DNA of 20,536 nucleotides from JANLSO01 sp031362405. Its GTDB lineage: Bacteria > Actinomycetota > Thermoleophilia > Miltoncostaeales > Miltoncostaeaceae. Under the pieces are notes generated by a model that saw nothing but the letters and a program-made list of their open reading frames with translations, ran no database searches and had not been told where the DNA came from. Location: the NCBI GenBank assembly GCA_031362405.1, contig JANLSO010000048.1:1-20536 (forward strand). Reading direction: 5' to 3'. The position numbers were made by a program, and so were the translations under genes. Below are positions 13,867 through 20,190 of this stretch, piece by piece (within the stretch, counting starts at the first letter, position 1; each line of letters starts with the position of its first letter).

Positions 13867-14620
13867 CAGCGTCGCTGCGCAGCGCCCCGACGAGATCGCG
13901 CATCCGGTTGAGGGCCTCCCTGCCCTCCCGCTCGATGGCGGCGAAGGGCTCGGGCCCGACGCCCTCGCCGACACTCAACCCGAGGATCGTGCCGACGCGT
14001 CGCCGCACGTCGTCGTCCAGGACGGCCGCCATGCGTGCGCGCTCGATCTGGGCCGCGAGCCCGGCCACGCTCGTCCGGCGCTCCTCGAGCAGGGCGGTAC
14101 GGGCGGCCAACTGCTCCGCAAGGGCCGCCTGGGAGCGCACCAACCGCCCGACGAGCCATACCGCGACGGCCAGCGGCAGAATGAAGAGCGACGACGGGTC
14201 GGTCAGGAGCGGATCGGTACCCCGCAGCACGAGCATGCCCACCATCACCAGCGCCAGGCCCCCCAGCGCGGGGCGCACCGGCAACCGCGCCCCCACCGAG
14301 AAGAGGATCAGCATCGCGATCGGGATCGCGACCCCGCAGCGGGTCCGATCGAAGGTCGGCAGGGCGGTGACGAACACGCCCACCGGGAAGGCCACGGCAG
14401 CCAGCAGCGGAGCGCGTCTCCACCAAACCACCGGCAGCGCCAGAGCCGGCGCGAGCAGGAGCCCGACGACCGTCGCGACCGCGCCGAACCGGTCCTGCGG
14501 CGGCAGCGAGATCAGCGCAGAGGCGACGACCGCCACCGCCACGAGCACCACGTCCCCGCGATCGAAGCCCCGGGCCGCGAGCGAGGATCGGCGAGGGCCG
14601 GAGGATGCACCGCTAGCCAT
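13859..14620 (-). CDS. membrane histidine-kinase-like protein lacking phosphoacceptor His and ATPase domain
   Basis: A 253-residue protein with about six transmembrane helices (roughly 22-40, 46-66, 70-88, 97-112, 118-134, 145-162), a coiled linker, and a helix aligned with the HisKA_3 DHp domain: ERARMAAVLDDDVRRRVGTIL. Where kinases have L-H-D, this has L-D202-D, so the phosphoacceptor is missing. The protein ends at LVGALRSDADA, just where an ATPase domain would begin. It looks like a sensor-plus-dimerisation pseudokinase. The next gene overlaps its end by 8 bases and supplies a complete catalytic domain, so the two may form heterodimers; this is inference. The ATG at 14620 has TACGGT seven bases upstream and no Shine-Dalgarno sequence. 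Confidence 0.85.
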   Translation of the reverse strand: MASGASSGPRRSSLAARGFDRGDVVLVAVAVVASALISLPPQDRFGAVATVVGLLLAPALALPVVWWRRAPLLAAVAFPVGVFVTALPTFDRTRCGVAIPIAMLILFSVGARLPVRPALGGLALVMVGMLVLRGTDPLLTDPSSLFILPLAVAVWLVGRLVRSQAALAEQLAARTALLEERRTSVAGLAAQIERARMAAVLDDDVRRRVGTILGLSVGEGVGPEPFAAIEREGREALNRMRDLVGALRSDADA

Positions 14621-14627
14621 GCGCTCA

Positions 14628-14633
14628 ACCGTA
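14628..14633 (-). promoter_or_regulatory. -10-like hexamer of the tandem kinase operon
   Basis: TACGGT on the minus strand, then seven bases (TGAGCGC), then the ATG at 14620. It mirrors the identical hexamer in front of the divergent regulator gene and suggests leaderless expression of the kinase pair. Confidence 0.55.
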
Positions 14634-14724
14634 GTTGCTGAGCCGCCGGTGCGGATAGACCCCCGAGAGCGATCCCGGGGTCACCCCGCCGGGGTACGCG
14701 CCCGGACGCCGGGGCGGCTACCGG

Positions 14725-14730
14725 TACGGT
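14725..14730 (+). promoter_or_regulatory. -10-like hexamer of the NarL-type regulator gene
   Basis: TACGGT, then eight bases (TCCCGCCC), then the ATG at 14739, with no Shine-Dalgarno sequence. The divergent kinase gene carries the same hexamer, so both sides of the 118-base gap may be read leaderlessly and perhaps co-regulated. Confidence 0.55.
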
Positions 14731-14738
14731 TCCCGCCC

Positions 14739-15428
14739 ATGAACCCCGACACGCCGGGAGCCCCGCCGCCCATTCGCGTCGTCGTCGCCGACGACCAGGC
14801 GCTCGTGCGCGCGGGCTTTCGGGCGATCCTGCACAGCGGTGGCGGCATCGAGGTGGTCGGGGAGGCCGGCGACGGCGAGGCCGCCGTCGCCGTGACGCGA
14901 CGGCACCGGCCCGACGTGATCCTCATGGACATCGAGATGCCGCTGCTGGACGGCATCGCGGCGACCCGGCGGATCGTCGAGGACGCGGGCGAGCCGCAGA
15001 CCGGGGTCCTGATGCTGACGACTTTCGACCGCGATCAGTACGTCTACGACGCCCTTCGCGCGGGCGCCAGCGGCTTCCTCCTCAAGGACGTTCCCGCGGA
15101 GGACCTGATCACCGCGGTGCGCGTCATCGCCCGCGGTGACGCCCTGATCGCACCGGGGGTGACGCGCCGACTGATCGAGCGATTCGTGCGCAGCGCCCCG
15201 CCGGCGGCGGCGAGCGGCAGCCTCGACGAGCTCACGCCACGCGAGGTCGAGGTCCTGGCCCTGATCGCGCGCGGACTCTCTAACGCGGAGATCGCCCACG
15301 AACTCGTGCTCAGCGAGGCGACGGTCAAGACCCACGTGAAACGAATCCTCCGCAAACTCAACCTGCGCGACCGCGTCCAGGCCGTCGTGCTGGCATATGA
15401 GATCGGGCTGGTGACCCCCGGCGCGTGA
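14739..15428 (+). CDS. NarL/FixJ-family response regulator
   Basis: A 229-residue DNA-binding regulator. The receiver shows D18-D19 (VVVADDQ), phosphoacceptor D64 (VILMDIEMP), T94 (LMLTTFD) and K116 (FLLKDVP). The LuxR-type helix-turn-helix spans about 165-225: LTPREVEVLALIARGLSN, EIAHELVLSEATVKTHVK and ILRKLNLRDRVQAVV. The open frame extends far upstream through the kinase gene, but that part is antisense shadow. The ATG at 14739 is directly followed by receiver sequence and preceded by TACGGT. It resembles the DesR/LiaR-like regulators of actinobacteria that pair with HisKA_3 kinases, here the divergent overlapping pair. A perfect inverted repeat begins nine bases after its stop. Confidence 0.93.
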   Translation: MNPDTPGAPPPIRVVVADDQALVRAGFRAILHSGGGIEVVGEAGDGEAAVAVTRRHRPDVILMDIEMPLLDGIAATRRIVEDAGEPQTGVLMLTTFDRDQYVYDALRAGASGFLLKDVPAEDLITAVRVIARGDALIAPGVTRRLIERFVRSAPPAAASGSLDELTPREVEVLALIARGLSNAEIAHELVLSEATVKTHVKRILRKLNLRDRVQAVVLAYEIGLVTPGA

Positions 15429-15436
15429 TCTATGGA

Positions 15437-15470
15437 CCCGTCGACCAGGCACGTGCCACTGGTCGACGGG
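15437..15470 (+). terminator. perfect 12-bp inverted repeat after the regulator gene
   Basis: CCCGTCGACCAG (15437-15448) and CTGGTCGACGGG (15459-15470) are exact inverted copies around ten bases, GCACGTGCCA. The centre overlaps a second palindrome, GGCACGTGCC (15448-15457). No T-run follows. It may terminate transcription as a T-less hairpin or be a protein-binding or element-end site. Confidence 0.5.
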
Positions 15471-16145
15471 CGAGCCTGCTGGTGCCCCCGAGTTCGGCTG
15501 CTTGCGGAACCAGTCGGGCTTGTCGGCGAGGGCAGCCGCAAAGATATCCTGCCCCGGGACGACCACTGACGCTGGCGATGTGGGAGCGACGGGCTGGCTG
15601 GCCTGACCGTCTCGACGTTGACCATGAGCGGCGATCCGATCGGGTCGTGTTTCAGATTGCTTCTCGGCAGAGAGAGCGGTCAGCGGTGCTTCGTGGCAAC
15701 CGCAGGCATCCGACGGGACCCGCAGACCGAAAGTATCAACGCACATCTCGCGGATCGTGGCGGTGAAGGCCCGCGCCCGGAACGTGGCTGGCGTAAGGGT
15801 GTTGACCGTGGCCGCAAGGTCGTGGGCTGTGGCGCGCGCGCTTCCAGGCAAGGGCCTCGGTGAGCCCGGCAAGGGTGAACGGGAAGGCGCGTTCGTCAGG
15901 AGCGTCGAGTTCGCGCCACCGCGAGCAGATCCAAGACCATGACGTCGAAGGCGAGGGGCCGAGCGCGGGTCCGGCGTCGATGAGCCGAACCGCTCCACGA
16001 GCATCCACGAGCCGAGCGCCGCCAACACGATGTTCATCCGGGCCAACCTTGAGGATTGAAAGTACTGACCACACCTGTCTCCTGATCGGGCAACACCCAG
16101 CGGGGGCTTCGCCGCCGGGGCTCTGACGTCTTTGCTCGTCCTTGA
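15471..16145. other. about 680 bp without a recognisable gene
   Basis: No frame here reads as a known protein on either strand, and the longest ones switch character from segment to segment, as in shadow frames. Fragments with protein-like composition occur on the minus strand, such as DERAFPFTLAGLTEALAWK around 15840-15900, but in different frames and without a start and ribosome site. The most economical reading is a decayed gene or element remnant between the regulator and the aldo/keto reductase. No tRNA or transposase was seen. Confidence 0.4.
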
Positions 16146-17009
16146 TCAGGTCGGCGGAGCGAGATCCGAGATGTCGGCGTCGGTGAGCACCAGATGCATG
16201 GCCGCGATGTTCTGATCGAGGTGCTGGGTCTTGGTCGTGCCGGGAATCGGGCAGACGTGGGGTGCGCGAGCGAGCAACCAGGCGAGGGCGACCTGGGCCG
16301 CAGTCGCCCCGTAGCGGGCCGCCACAAGCGAGACGGCGTCATCGTCGCGCCGTGCTCCGGCAGCGATCGGGTTCGCGCCGAGCGGGCCGTACGGCACGTA
16401 GAGCATGCCTTCCTCACCGACCAGGTCGATGAGGACGTCGTCCGACCGGTCACCGAGGCTGTAGCGGTTCTGGACCGCGGCGATCTCAGTGACCGACTGT
16501 GCCCGGGCGAGCTGGTCGGCATCCACGTTGGAGACGCCGATGTGGGCGATGAGACCCTGCTCGCGCAGCCGGGCGAGCGCACCGACGCTCTCCTCGATGG
16601 GGACGGCGGGGTCGGGGCGGTGGAGGTAGACCAGATCGAGGCGCTCGCGCCGTAGGCGCTGAAGACTCTCGCGTACTCCTCGCCCGATCGCTTCGGCGGA
16701 TCCGTCAGGGTGGATGACGTCCCACGCGGGCTTCTCGACGCCGACCTTGGTCGCGACGACGAGATCGTCGGGATACGGGTCGAAGGCACGGGCGATCAGC
16801 TCCTCGTTGTGGCCCGGTCCGTACGAGCGGGCCGTGTCGATGAACCTGACCCCGCGCGCGTACGTGCGTCGAAGTAGGGCGATGCCGGCCGTGATGTCCC
16901 GGTAGGGGCCGAAGTTCCGCGGCTGACCGGTCAGGTGCATCGCGCCGTAGCCCAAACGCGGGAACGTCGGACCGCCGGGAAGGGAAACCTCGATCGACGT
17001 CTCACTCAT
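16146..17009 (-). CDS. aldo/keto reductase
   Basis: A 287-residue NAD(P)H-dependent (alpha/beta)8 oxidoreductase that reduces aldehydes or ketones. The catalytic tetrad is visible: D58 (FIDTARS), Y63 (SYGPG), K88 (VATKVG) and H130 (DLVYLHRPD). GVSNVDADQL and AWLLARAP with CPIPGTTKTQHLDQN are the usual cofactor-binding blocks. It is close to the YdbC/general-stress type of short reductases; no substrate can be given. The ATG overlaps the cupin stop (ATGA), so the two genes are translationally coupled, suggesting a shared small-molecule pathway. An in-frame extension upstream was not needed. Confidence 0.95.
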   Translation of the reverse strand: MSETSIEVSLPGGPTFPRLGYGAMHLTGQPRNFGPYRDITAGIALLRRTYARGVRFIDTARSYGPGHNEELIARAFDPYPDDLVVATKVGVEKPAWDVIHPDGSAEAIGRGVRESLQRLRRERLDLVYLHRPDPAVPIEESVGALARLREQGLIAHIGVSNVDADQLARAQSVTEIAAVQNRYSLGDRSDDVLIDLVGEEGMLYVPYGPLGANPIAAGARRDDDAVSLVAARYGATAAQVALAWLLARAPHVCPIPGTTKTQHLDQNIAAMHLVLTDADISDLAPPT

Positions 17010-17491
17010 GTAGGCGCCTCGACGTCTTCGCCGTCCCAGTAGTCGACAGCGTCGGCCTCGCGAAAGAGGCCGTGGAAGCCGGTGCTGGCGGGGCCGCGGG
17101 TAAAAGCGCCGACCTTGCCGGAATCGGGATAGAGCACGATGTCGGGGCTACCGTTGGTCGAGACCGACAGAAACCGGACGGTCTCGTCGGTACGGTTGAC
17201 GAGCTGGTGGGCGCCCGCGGCGGTGGGCAGGAATGACACGACATCTCCGTCGACAAGATCGCGCCAGCCCTCAGGAGTTCTCAGGCTCGGTCGCCCGCAG
17301 AGGACCACGATCAGCTCTTCGTCGGTGAAGTGCTGGTGGTAGGGGTAGGCCGCCTCGCCGGGCGGCATCTCCCAGAGGCTCATCCCGAGGCGCTCGGCGC
17401 CGGCTTGGTCTCCGAGGCGGGCCCGACGAGAACGAAACCCATCGTGGTCACGAAGCTCATCGAACTCGGGGGTATGGACACTCGGATTCAT
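17006..17491 (-). CDS. cupin-domain protein
   Basis: A 161-residue single-domain cupin. Metal motif 1 is YPYHQHFTDEELIVVLCG, with H52, H54 and E58 or E59 as ligands, and motif 2 supplies H95 in PTAAGAHQLVN. The protein may bind Fe, Mn or Zn and act as an isomerase, dioxygenase or sugar-binding protein; sequence alone does not decide. The ATG at 17491 has GGAGG five bases upstream. It begins after a hairpin that follows mqnE and ends in ATGA overlap with the aldo/keto reductase, so these two form a small unit of their own. Confidence 0.88.
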   Translation of the reverse strand: MNPSVHTPEFDELRDHDGFRSRRARLGDQAGAERLGMSLWEMPPGEAAYPYHQHFTDEELIVVLCGRPSLRTPEGWRDLVDGDVVSFLPTAAGAHQLVNRTDETVRFLSVSTNGSPDIVLYPDSGKVGAFTRGPASTGFHGLFREADAVDYWDGEDVEAPT

Positions 17492-17530
17492 CAGTGCCTC
17501 CGTGCGCAGAAGTCGGACGGTCGTCGTGGG

Positions 17531-17549
17531 CGCCGGCCGAATGCCGGCG
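17531..17549 (-). terminator. hairpin directly after mqnE
   Basis: CGCCGGC and GCCGGCG form a perfect 7-bp G+C stem with a five-base loop, one base after the mqnE stop on the minus strand. No T-run follows. It could terminate or attenuate transcription between mqnE and the cupin gene. Confidence 0.45.
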
Positions 17550-17550
17550 A

Positions 17551-18636
17551 CTAGGCGGGTACCGGCTCCCTTTCGATTTCCCCGTAGAGGGTGTCGCGCT
17601 CCACCGGGGTGCGGCCACCCGAGACGATGAGATCCCGCATGCGATCCTGAGACAGACCAAGTGGAGTCTGGACCGTCGTCGCGTGGGCGATCCGCTCTTC
17701 GGTGAGCGTGCCCGACAGGTCGTCGAGGCCGTATGACAGCGCTTCGGAGGTGATCTCCTCACCGAGCATGACCCAGTGACCCTTTATGTGGGCGAAGTTG
17801 TCGAGAAAAAGCCGAGCGGTGGCGATCGTGCGCAGCTTTTCTTCGCGAGACGGTCCGGGCAGGTAAGCGAAGTCGGTGTTGCCCGGAAGAAACGGCAGCG
17901 GGATGAAGGCTTGAAAGCCACCCGTCTCGTCCTGGAGCTGGCGCAGCCGGTCCATATGGTCGACCTGCTCGGTAGGAGTCTCGAAGTGGCCGAACAGCAG
18001 CGTCGCATTCGTCCGTAGGCCCTGCCCATGCGCCTCGCGGTGCACATCCAGCCAGACCTCGGCGGGGACCTTGCGGTCGGCGATGATCTTGCGCACCCGG
18101 GCACTGAAGACCTCTGCCCCACCGCCCGGCATCGTGTCGTGGCCGGCCTCGCGCGTACGGTGGAGGGCCTCGGCGTGGCTGACCTTCGACAGGCGGGCGA
18201 TGAAGTCGATCTCGACGGCCGTCAGCGCGGTCAGCGAAACGTGTGGGTGTGCGGCCTTCAACTCCCGAAAGAGGTTTTCATAGTATTCGAGGTCGTATTC
18301 CTTGGTCATCCCACCGACGATGTGCAGCTCGGTGATGCCTTCGCTGACAAGCTGGCCTGCCCGGTCGACGAGCTGGTCGACGCTGTACGCGTACGCGCGC
18401 TCATCCTTCTCGGTCCACACCGCGAAGGCGCAGAATCCGCAGCCCACGACGCAGATGTTGGTCGGGTTGAGATGAGCGTTCACGTTGTAGGTGACGCCGG
18501 TTCCGGTGCGACGGCGGGTTACGGTGTCGGCTGCTGCACCCAGGTCTGCGAGCGGAGCCCTCTCGTAGAGCAGGCTGGCTTCGTCGGGCGTGATGCGCTC
18601 ACCGTCGGCGGCCCGGGAAAGAATGCGATCGATCAT
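17551..18636 (-). CDS. mqnE: aminodeoxyfutalosine synthase (radical SAM)
   Basis: A 361-residue radical SAM enzyme of the futalosine route to menaquinone. It joins the MqnA product 3-[(1-carboxyvinyl)oxy]benzoate to SAM, giving aminodeoxyfutalosine. The iron-sulfur motif is C62-VVG-C66-GF-C69 (CxxxCxxC) in HLNPTNICVVGCGFCAF. Further MqnE blocks are ELHIVGGM, LTALTAVEIDF, TMPGGGAEVF, TNATLLFGHFET, GGFQAFIPLPF and HIKGHWVMLG. The ATG at 18636 is preferred to an in-frame start at 18678, and TACCCT lies seven bases upstream. MqnC, CofG and CofH share the fold, but VEID, the PGGGAEVF block and KGHWVMLG favour MqnE. No other menaquinone gene is in the window. Confidence 0.9.
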   Translation of the reverse strand: MIDRILSRAADGERITPDEASLLYERAPLADLGAAADTVTRRRTGTGVTYNVNAHLNPTNICVVGCGFCAFAVWTEKDERAYAYSVDQLVDRAGQLVSEGITELHIVGGMTKEYDLEYYENLFRELKAAHPHVSLTALTAVEIDFIARLSKVSHAEALHRTREAGHDTMPGGGAEVFSARVRKIIADRKVPAEVWLDVHREAHGQGLRTNATLLFGHFETPTEQVDHMDRLRQLQDETGGFQAFIPLPFLPGNTDFAYLPGPSREEKLRTIATARLFLDNFAHIKGHWVMLGEEITSEALSYGLDDLSGTLTEERIAHATTVQTPLGLSQDRMRDLIVSGGRTPVERDTLYGEIEREPVPA

Positions 18637-18643
18637 GGAGTAG

Positions 18644-18649
18644 AGGGTA
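18644..18649 (-). promoter_or_regulatory. -10-like hexamer of mqnE
   Basis: TACCCT on the minus strand, then seven bases (CTACTCC), then the ATG at 18636; no Shine-Dalgarno sequence is present. It shares a 71-base gap with the promoter of the divergent DUF1802 gene. Confidence 0.45.
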
Positions 18650-18694
18650 TCAACGCCTCCGGCGCACGAGCCGCGCATCGGGCCGCGTGGGCGC

Positions 18695-18700
18695 TAATCT
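18695..18700 (+). promoter_or_regulatory. -10-like hexamer of the DUF1802 gene
   Basis: TAATCT, then seven bases (GGGTCGG), then the ATG at 18708. It is the closest match to the sigma-A -10 consensus in this gap, and the spacing points to a leaderless message. Confidence 0.55.
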
Positions 18701-18707
18701 GGGTCGG

Positions 18708-19280
18708 ATGTCCGAGTTTGCTCTCAAAGAGTGGGCGGTCACCTGCGACGCGCTCGCCGCCGGCGAGCAGGTCCTGATCGTGCGCAAGGGCGGGATCGCA
18801 GAGAAGCGCTTTGAGCTTCCCCATCCCCGGTTCTTCCTCTTCCCGACGTACGCCCACCAGCGACCGGACCTCGTGAAGGCGCCCTACGGCACCGTCTTCG
18901 CGGAGTCGCTGACGCGGCGAGACGACCCCATTGATCTGCCGCTGGCCCACTACGCCGAGCTGCACTCCTCGTACCCGATCCGTGATCCCGGGGCGCTCGA
19001 GGCCCTCGACCCGCTCCACATCCTCAGCCCGGCCTACGCGGCCGAGCGGCTGAAGTGGCGGCGCACTCAGCCCCTGTGGGCCGCTGTACTGCGCGTGTGG
19101 CGGCTCGATGTTCCACCGGTCCTCGCGGTCACGGAGGAACACGGAGGCTGCGTGAGTTGGGTGACACTTCCCGACGGAATCGCTCCCGGCACCCGGACCG
19201 CCGCGCTCGATGACGGTGCGTTTCAGGTCGCCGAGGCCCGGGTGGCCGACGCCCTCGCGGCGTTCGCGATGCCCGGCTGA
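18708..19280 (+). CDS. DUF1802 family protein
   Basis: A 190-residue soluble protein matching DUF1802 from its first residues: ALKEWAVTCDALAAGEQVLIVRKGGIAEKRFE, PRFFLFPTYAHQRPDLVK and the Trp-rich block LLWAAV-like LWAAVLRVWRL near residue 125-135. The family is found in diverse bacteria and its function is unknown. The ATG at 18708 is chosen over an in-frame GTG at 18687 because the family begins with this segment and TAATCT lies seven bases upstream. It diverges from mqnE. The next gene starts 30 bases after its stop with its own -10-like hexamer, so it may be expressed alone. Confidence 0.85.
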   Translation: MSEFALKEWAVTCDALAAGEQVLIVRKGGIAEKRFELPHPRFFLFPTYAHQRPDLVKAPYGTVFAESLTRRDDPIDLPLAHYAELHSSYPIRDPGALEALDPLHILSPAYAAERLKWRRTQPLWAAVLRVWRLDVPPVLAVTEEHGGCVSWVTLPDGIAPGTRTAALDDGAFQVAEARVADALAAFAMPG

Positions 19281-19298
19281 AGCAGCCGGAGCCCGTGG

Positions 19299-19304
19299 TA
19301 GCTT
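19299..19304 (+). promoter_or_regulatory. -10-like hexamer before the unknown 108-aa gene
   Basis: TAGCTT, then six bases (TCCCGC), then GTG at 19311, with no Shine-Dalgarno sequence. It would drive the coupled set ending at 20190. Confidence 0.5.
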
Positions 19305-19310
19305 TCCCGC

Positions 19311-19637
19311 GTGAGCCACGTCAGCGCATTCGACGATCTGCTGTCCGAGCAGCCCGACGACTGGTCCTTCTTCGAATGCCTGGTGGCATTGGACGACCCA
19401 CTTCGTCTTTCTGAGGCGCGCGTCGCCCTGGCACGGGCGAACGCCCGGCCGGTGTACGGCAGCGCCGACCACGACTTCGCCATCACAATCGCGAACACGT
19501 GGGGGCACGGCGCCCGCGCGGGCGTCGTCCGCTCAGCGTTGAAGCTGCTCGACGACCTCAGCATCGGTGGGCGCACCTGGGCCGGAGCGACGACGGCGAA
19601 CTTTCGCCCCGCGCCCGCCCACCGCTACGGCCCCTGA
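19311..19637 (+). CDS. unknown 108-residue protein, first of a coupled set of three
   Basis: The protein starts MSHVSAFDDLLSEQPDDWSF and is predicted mostly alpha-helical, with conserved-looking aromatic and His/Asp residues (GSADHDFAITIANTWGHG) in the middle and a Pro/Arg tail. No family is recognised. The GTG start is supported by TAGCTT six bases upstream. Its TGA overlaps the following ATG by one base (TGATG), so its translation is probably coupled to the MarR-like gene. A regulatory or ligand-binding partner role is possible but not shown by sequence. The codon use is like its neighbours, and it has no signal peptide or membrane segment. Confidence 0.65.
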   Translation: MSHVSAFDDLLSEQPDDWSFFECLVALDDPLRLSEARVALARANARPVYGSADHDFAITIANTWGHGARAGVVRSALKLLDDLSIGGRTWAGATTANFRPAPAHRYGP

Positions 19638-20083
19638 TGTACCGCAGCGACGAGGATCTCGAGCTGCTCGCCGAACTTGCGGGTGTCCTCGACCAAACGG
19701 TGAGCGCCCAGGGTCTTTCGGCAGGGGGCTACCTGGTCTTGCGCGAGCTGGTGCGCGATCCTGTAACACGACCGGTGACCGGCCTTGCCGAGAGCCTCGC
19801 CGCGTCGGCCGATGAGGTCGCCGACCTCGCCGGGCGCCTCGTCGCCGATGGCCTGGCCGAGACTCGCCCCGACGGCGTGCGTGCGTCCGACGCCGGCCGG
19901 ACCCGCGCGCACAAACTCGAGATCGACGCGAACGAGGCCATGCGGGCATATGTGATGCAACGGCCCCACACGGCGACGGTCTACGGCCTGGTCGCCTCGA
20001 TGCAATCGGGCCGCTTCACGGTCGAGGATCTCCTGGAATTCATCGCCGAGGGCGCCGATACGGGCGACGCCGACCCGCAGTGA
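19637..20083 (+). CDS. MarR-like winged-helix transcriptional regulator
   Basis: A 148-residue protein with the MarR layout: a first helix (DLELLAELAGVLDQTV), then the segment LSAGGYLVLRELVRD, a helix-turn-helix (TGLAESLAASADEVADLAGRLVADGLAETRPDG), a short wing, and C-terminal helices for dimerisation. The HTH and wing suit a DNA-binding regulator, but the call rests on pattern rather than on a diagnostic residue. The ATG shares one base with the stop of the 108-aa gene, and its own TGA overlaps the GTG of a tiny membrane peptide (GTGA). Its targets may include this set itself. Confidence 0.68.
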   Translation: MYRSDEDLELLAELAGVLDQTVSAQGLSAGGYLVLRELVRDPVTRPVTGLAESLAASADEVADLAGRLVADGLAETRPDGVRASDAGRTRAHKLEIDANEAMRAYVMQRPHTATVYGLVASMQSGRFTVEDLLEFIAEGADTGDADPQ

Positions 20084-20190
20084 GCCTCGTGGTCGCGATC
20101 CCCGTGGTGATTGTCGTCGTGCTGATCGGGCTCATCGTTTTTCTGAGCGTGCGCATCACCCGCAGACGCGGCAGCTCAGAGAACCGCTGA
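20080..20190 (+). CDS. 36-residue single-pass membrane peptide
   Basis: GTG overlaps the MarR-like stop (GTGA) and opens 36 codons ending with TGA at 20188-20190. Residues 3-24 are one hydrophobic helix rich in Val, Ile and Leu (VVAIPVVIVVVLIGLIVF), followed by a basic tail, RITRRRGSSENR. The positive tail predicts a cytoplasmic C-terminus. No family is recognised; it is too short for most gene finders. The coupling overlap and clear helix-plus-basic-tail design support a real gene. Its last 15 bases overlap the convergent dehydrogenase gene. Confidence 0.6.
   Translation: MSLVVAIPVVIVVVLIGLIVFLSVRITRRRGSSENR

Noticed and set aside
14718..16046. 442-codon minus-strand frame across the regulator gene and the gene-poor stretch
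   Set aside because: Its downstream half is antisense to a certain regulator gene and its upstream half shows no domain or ribosome site.
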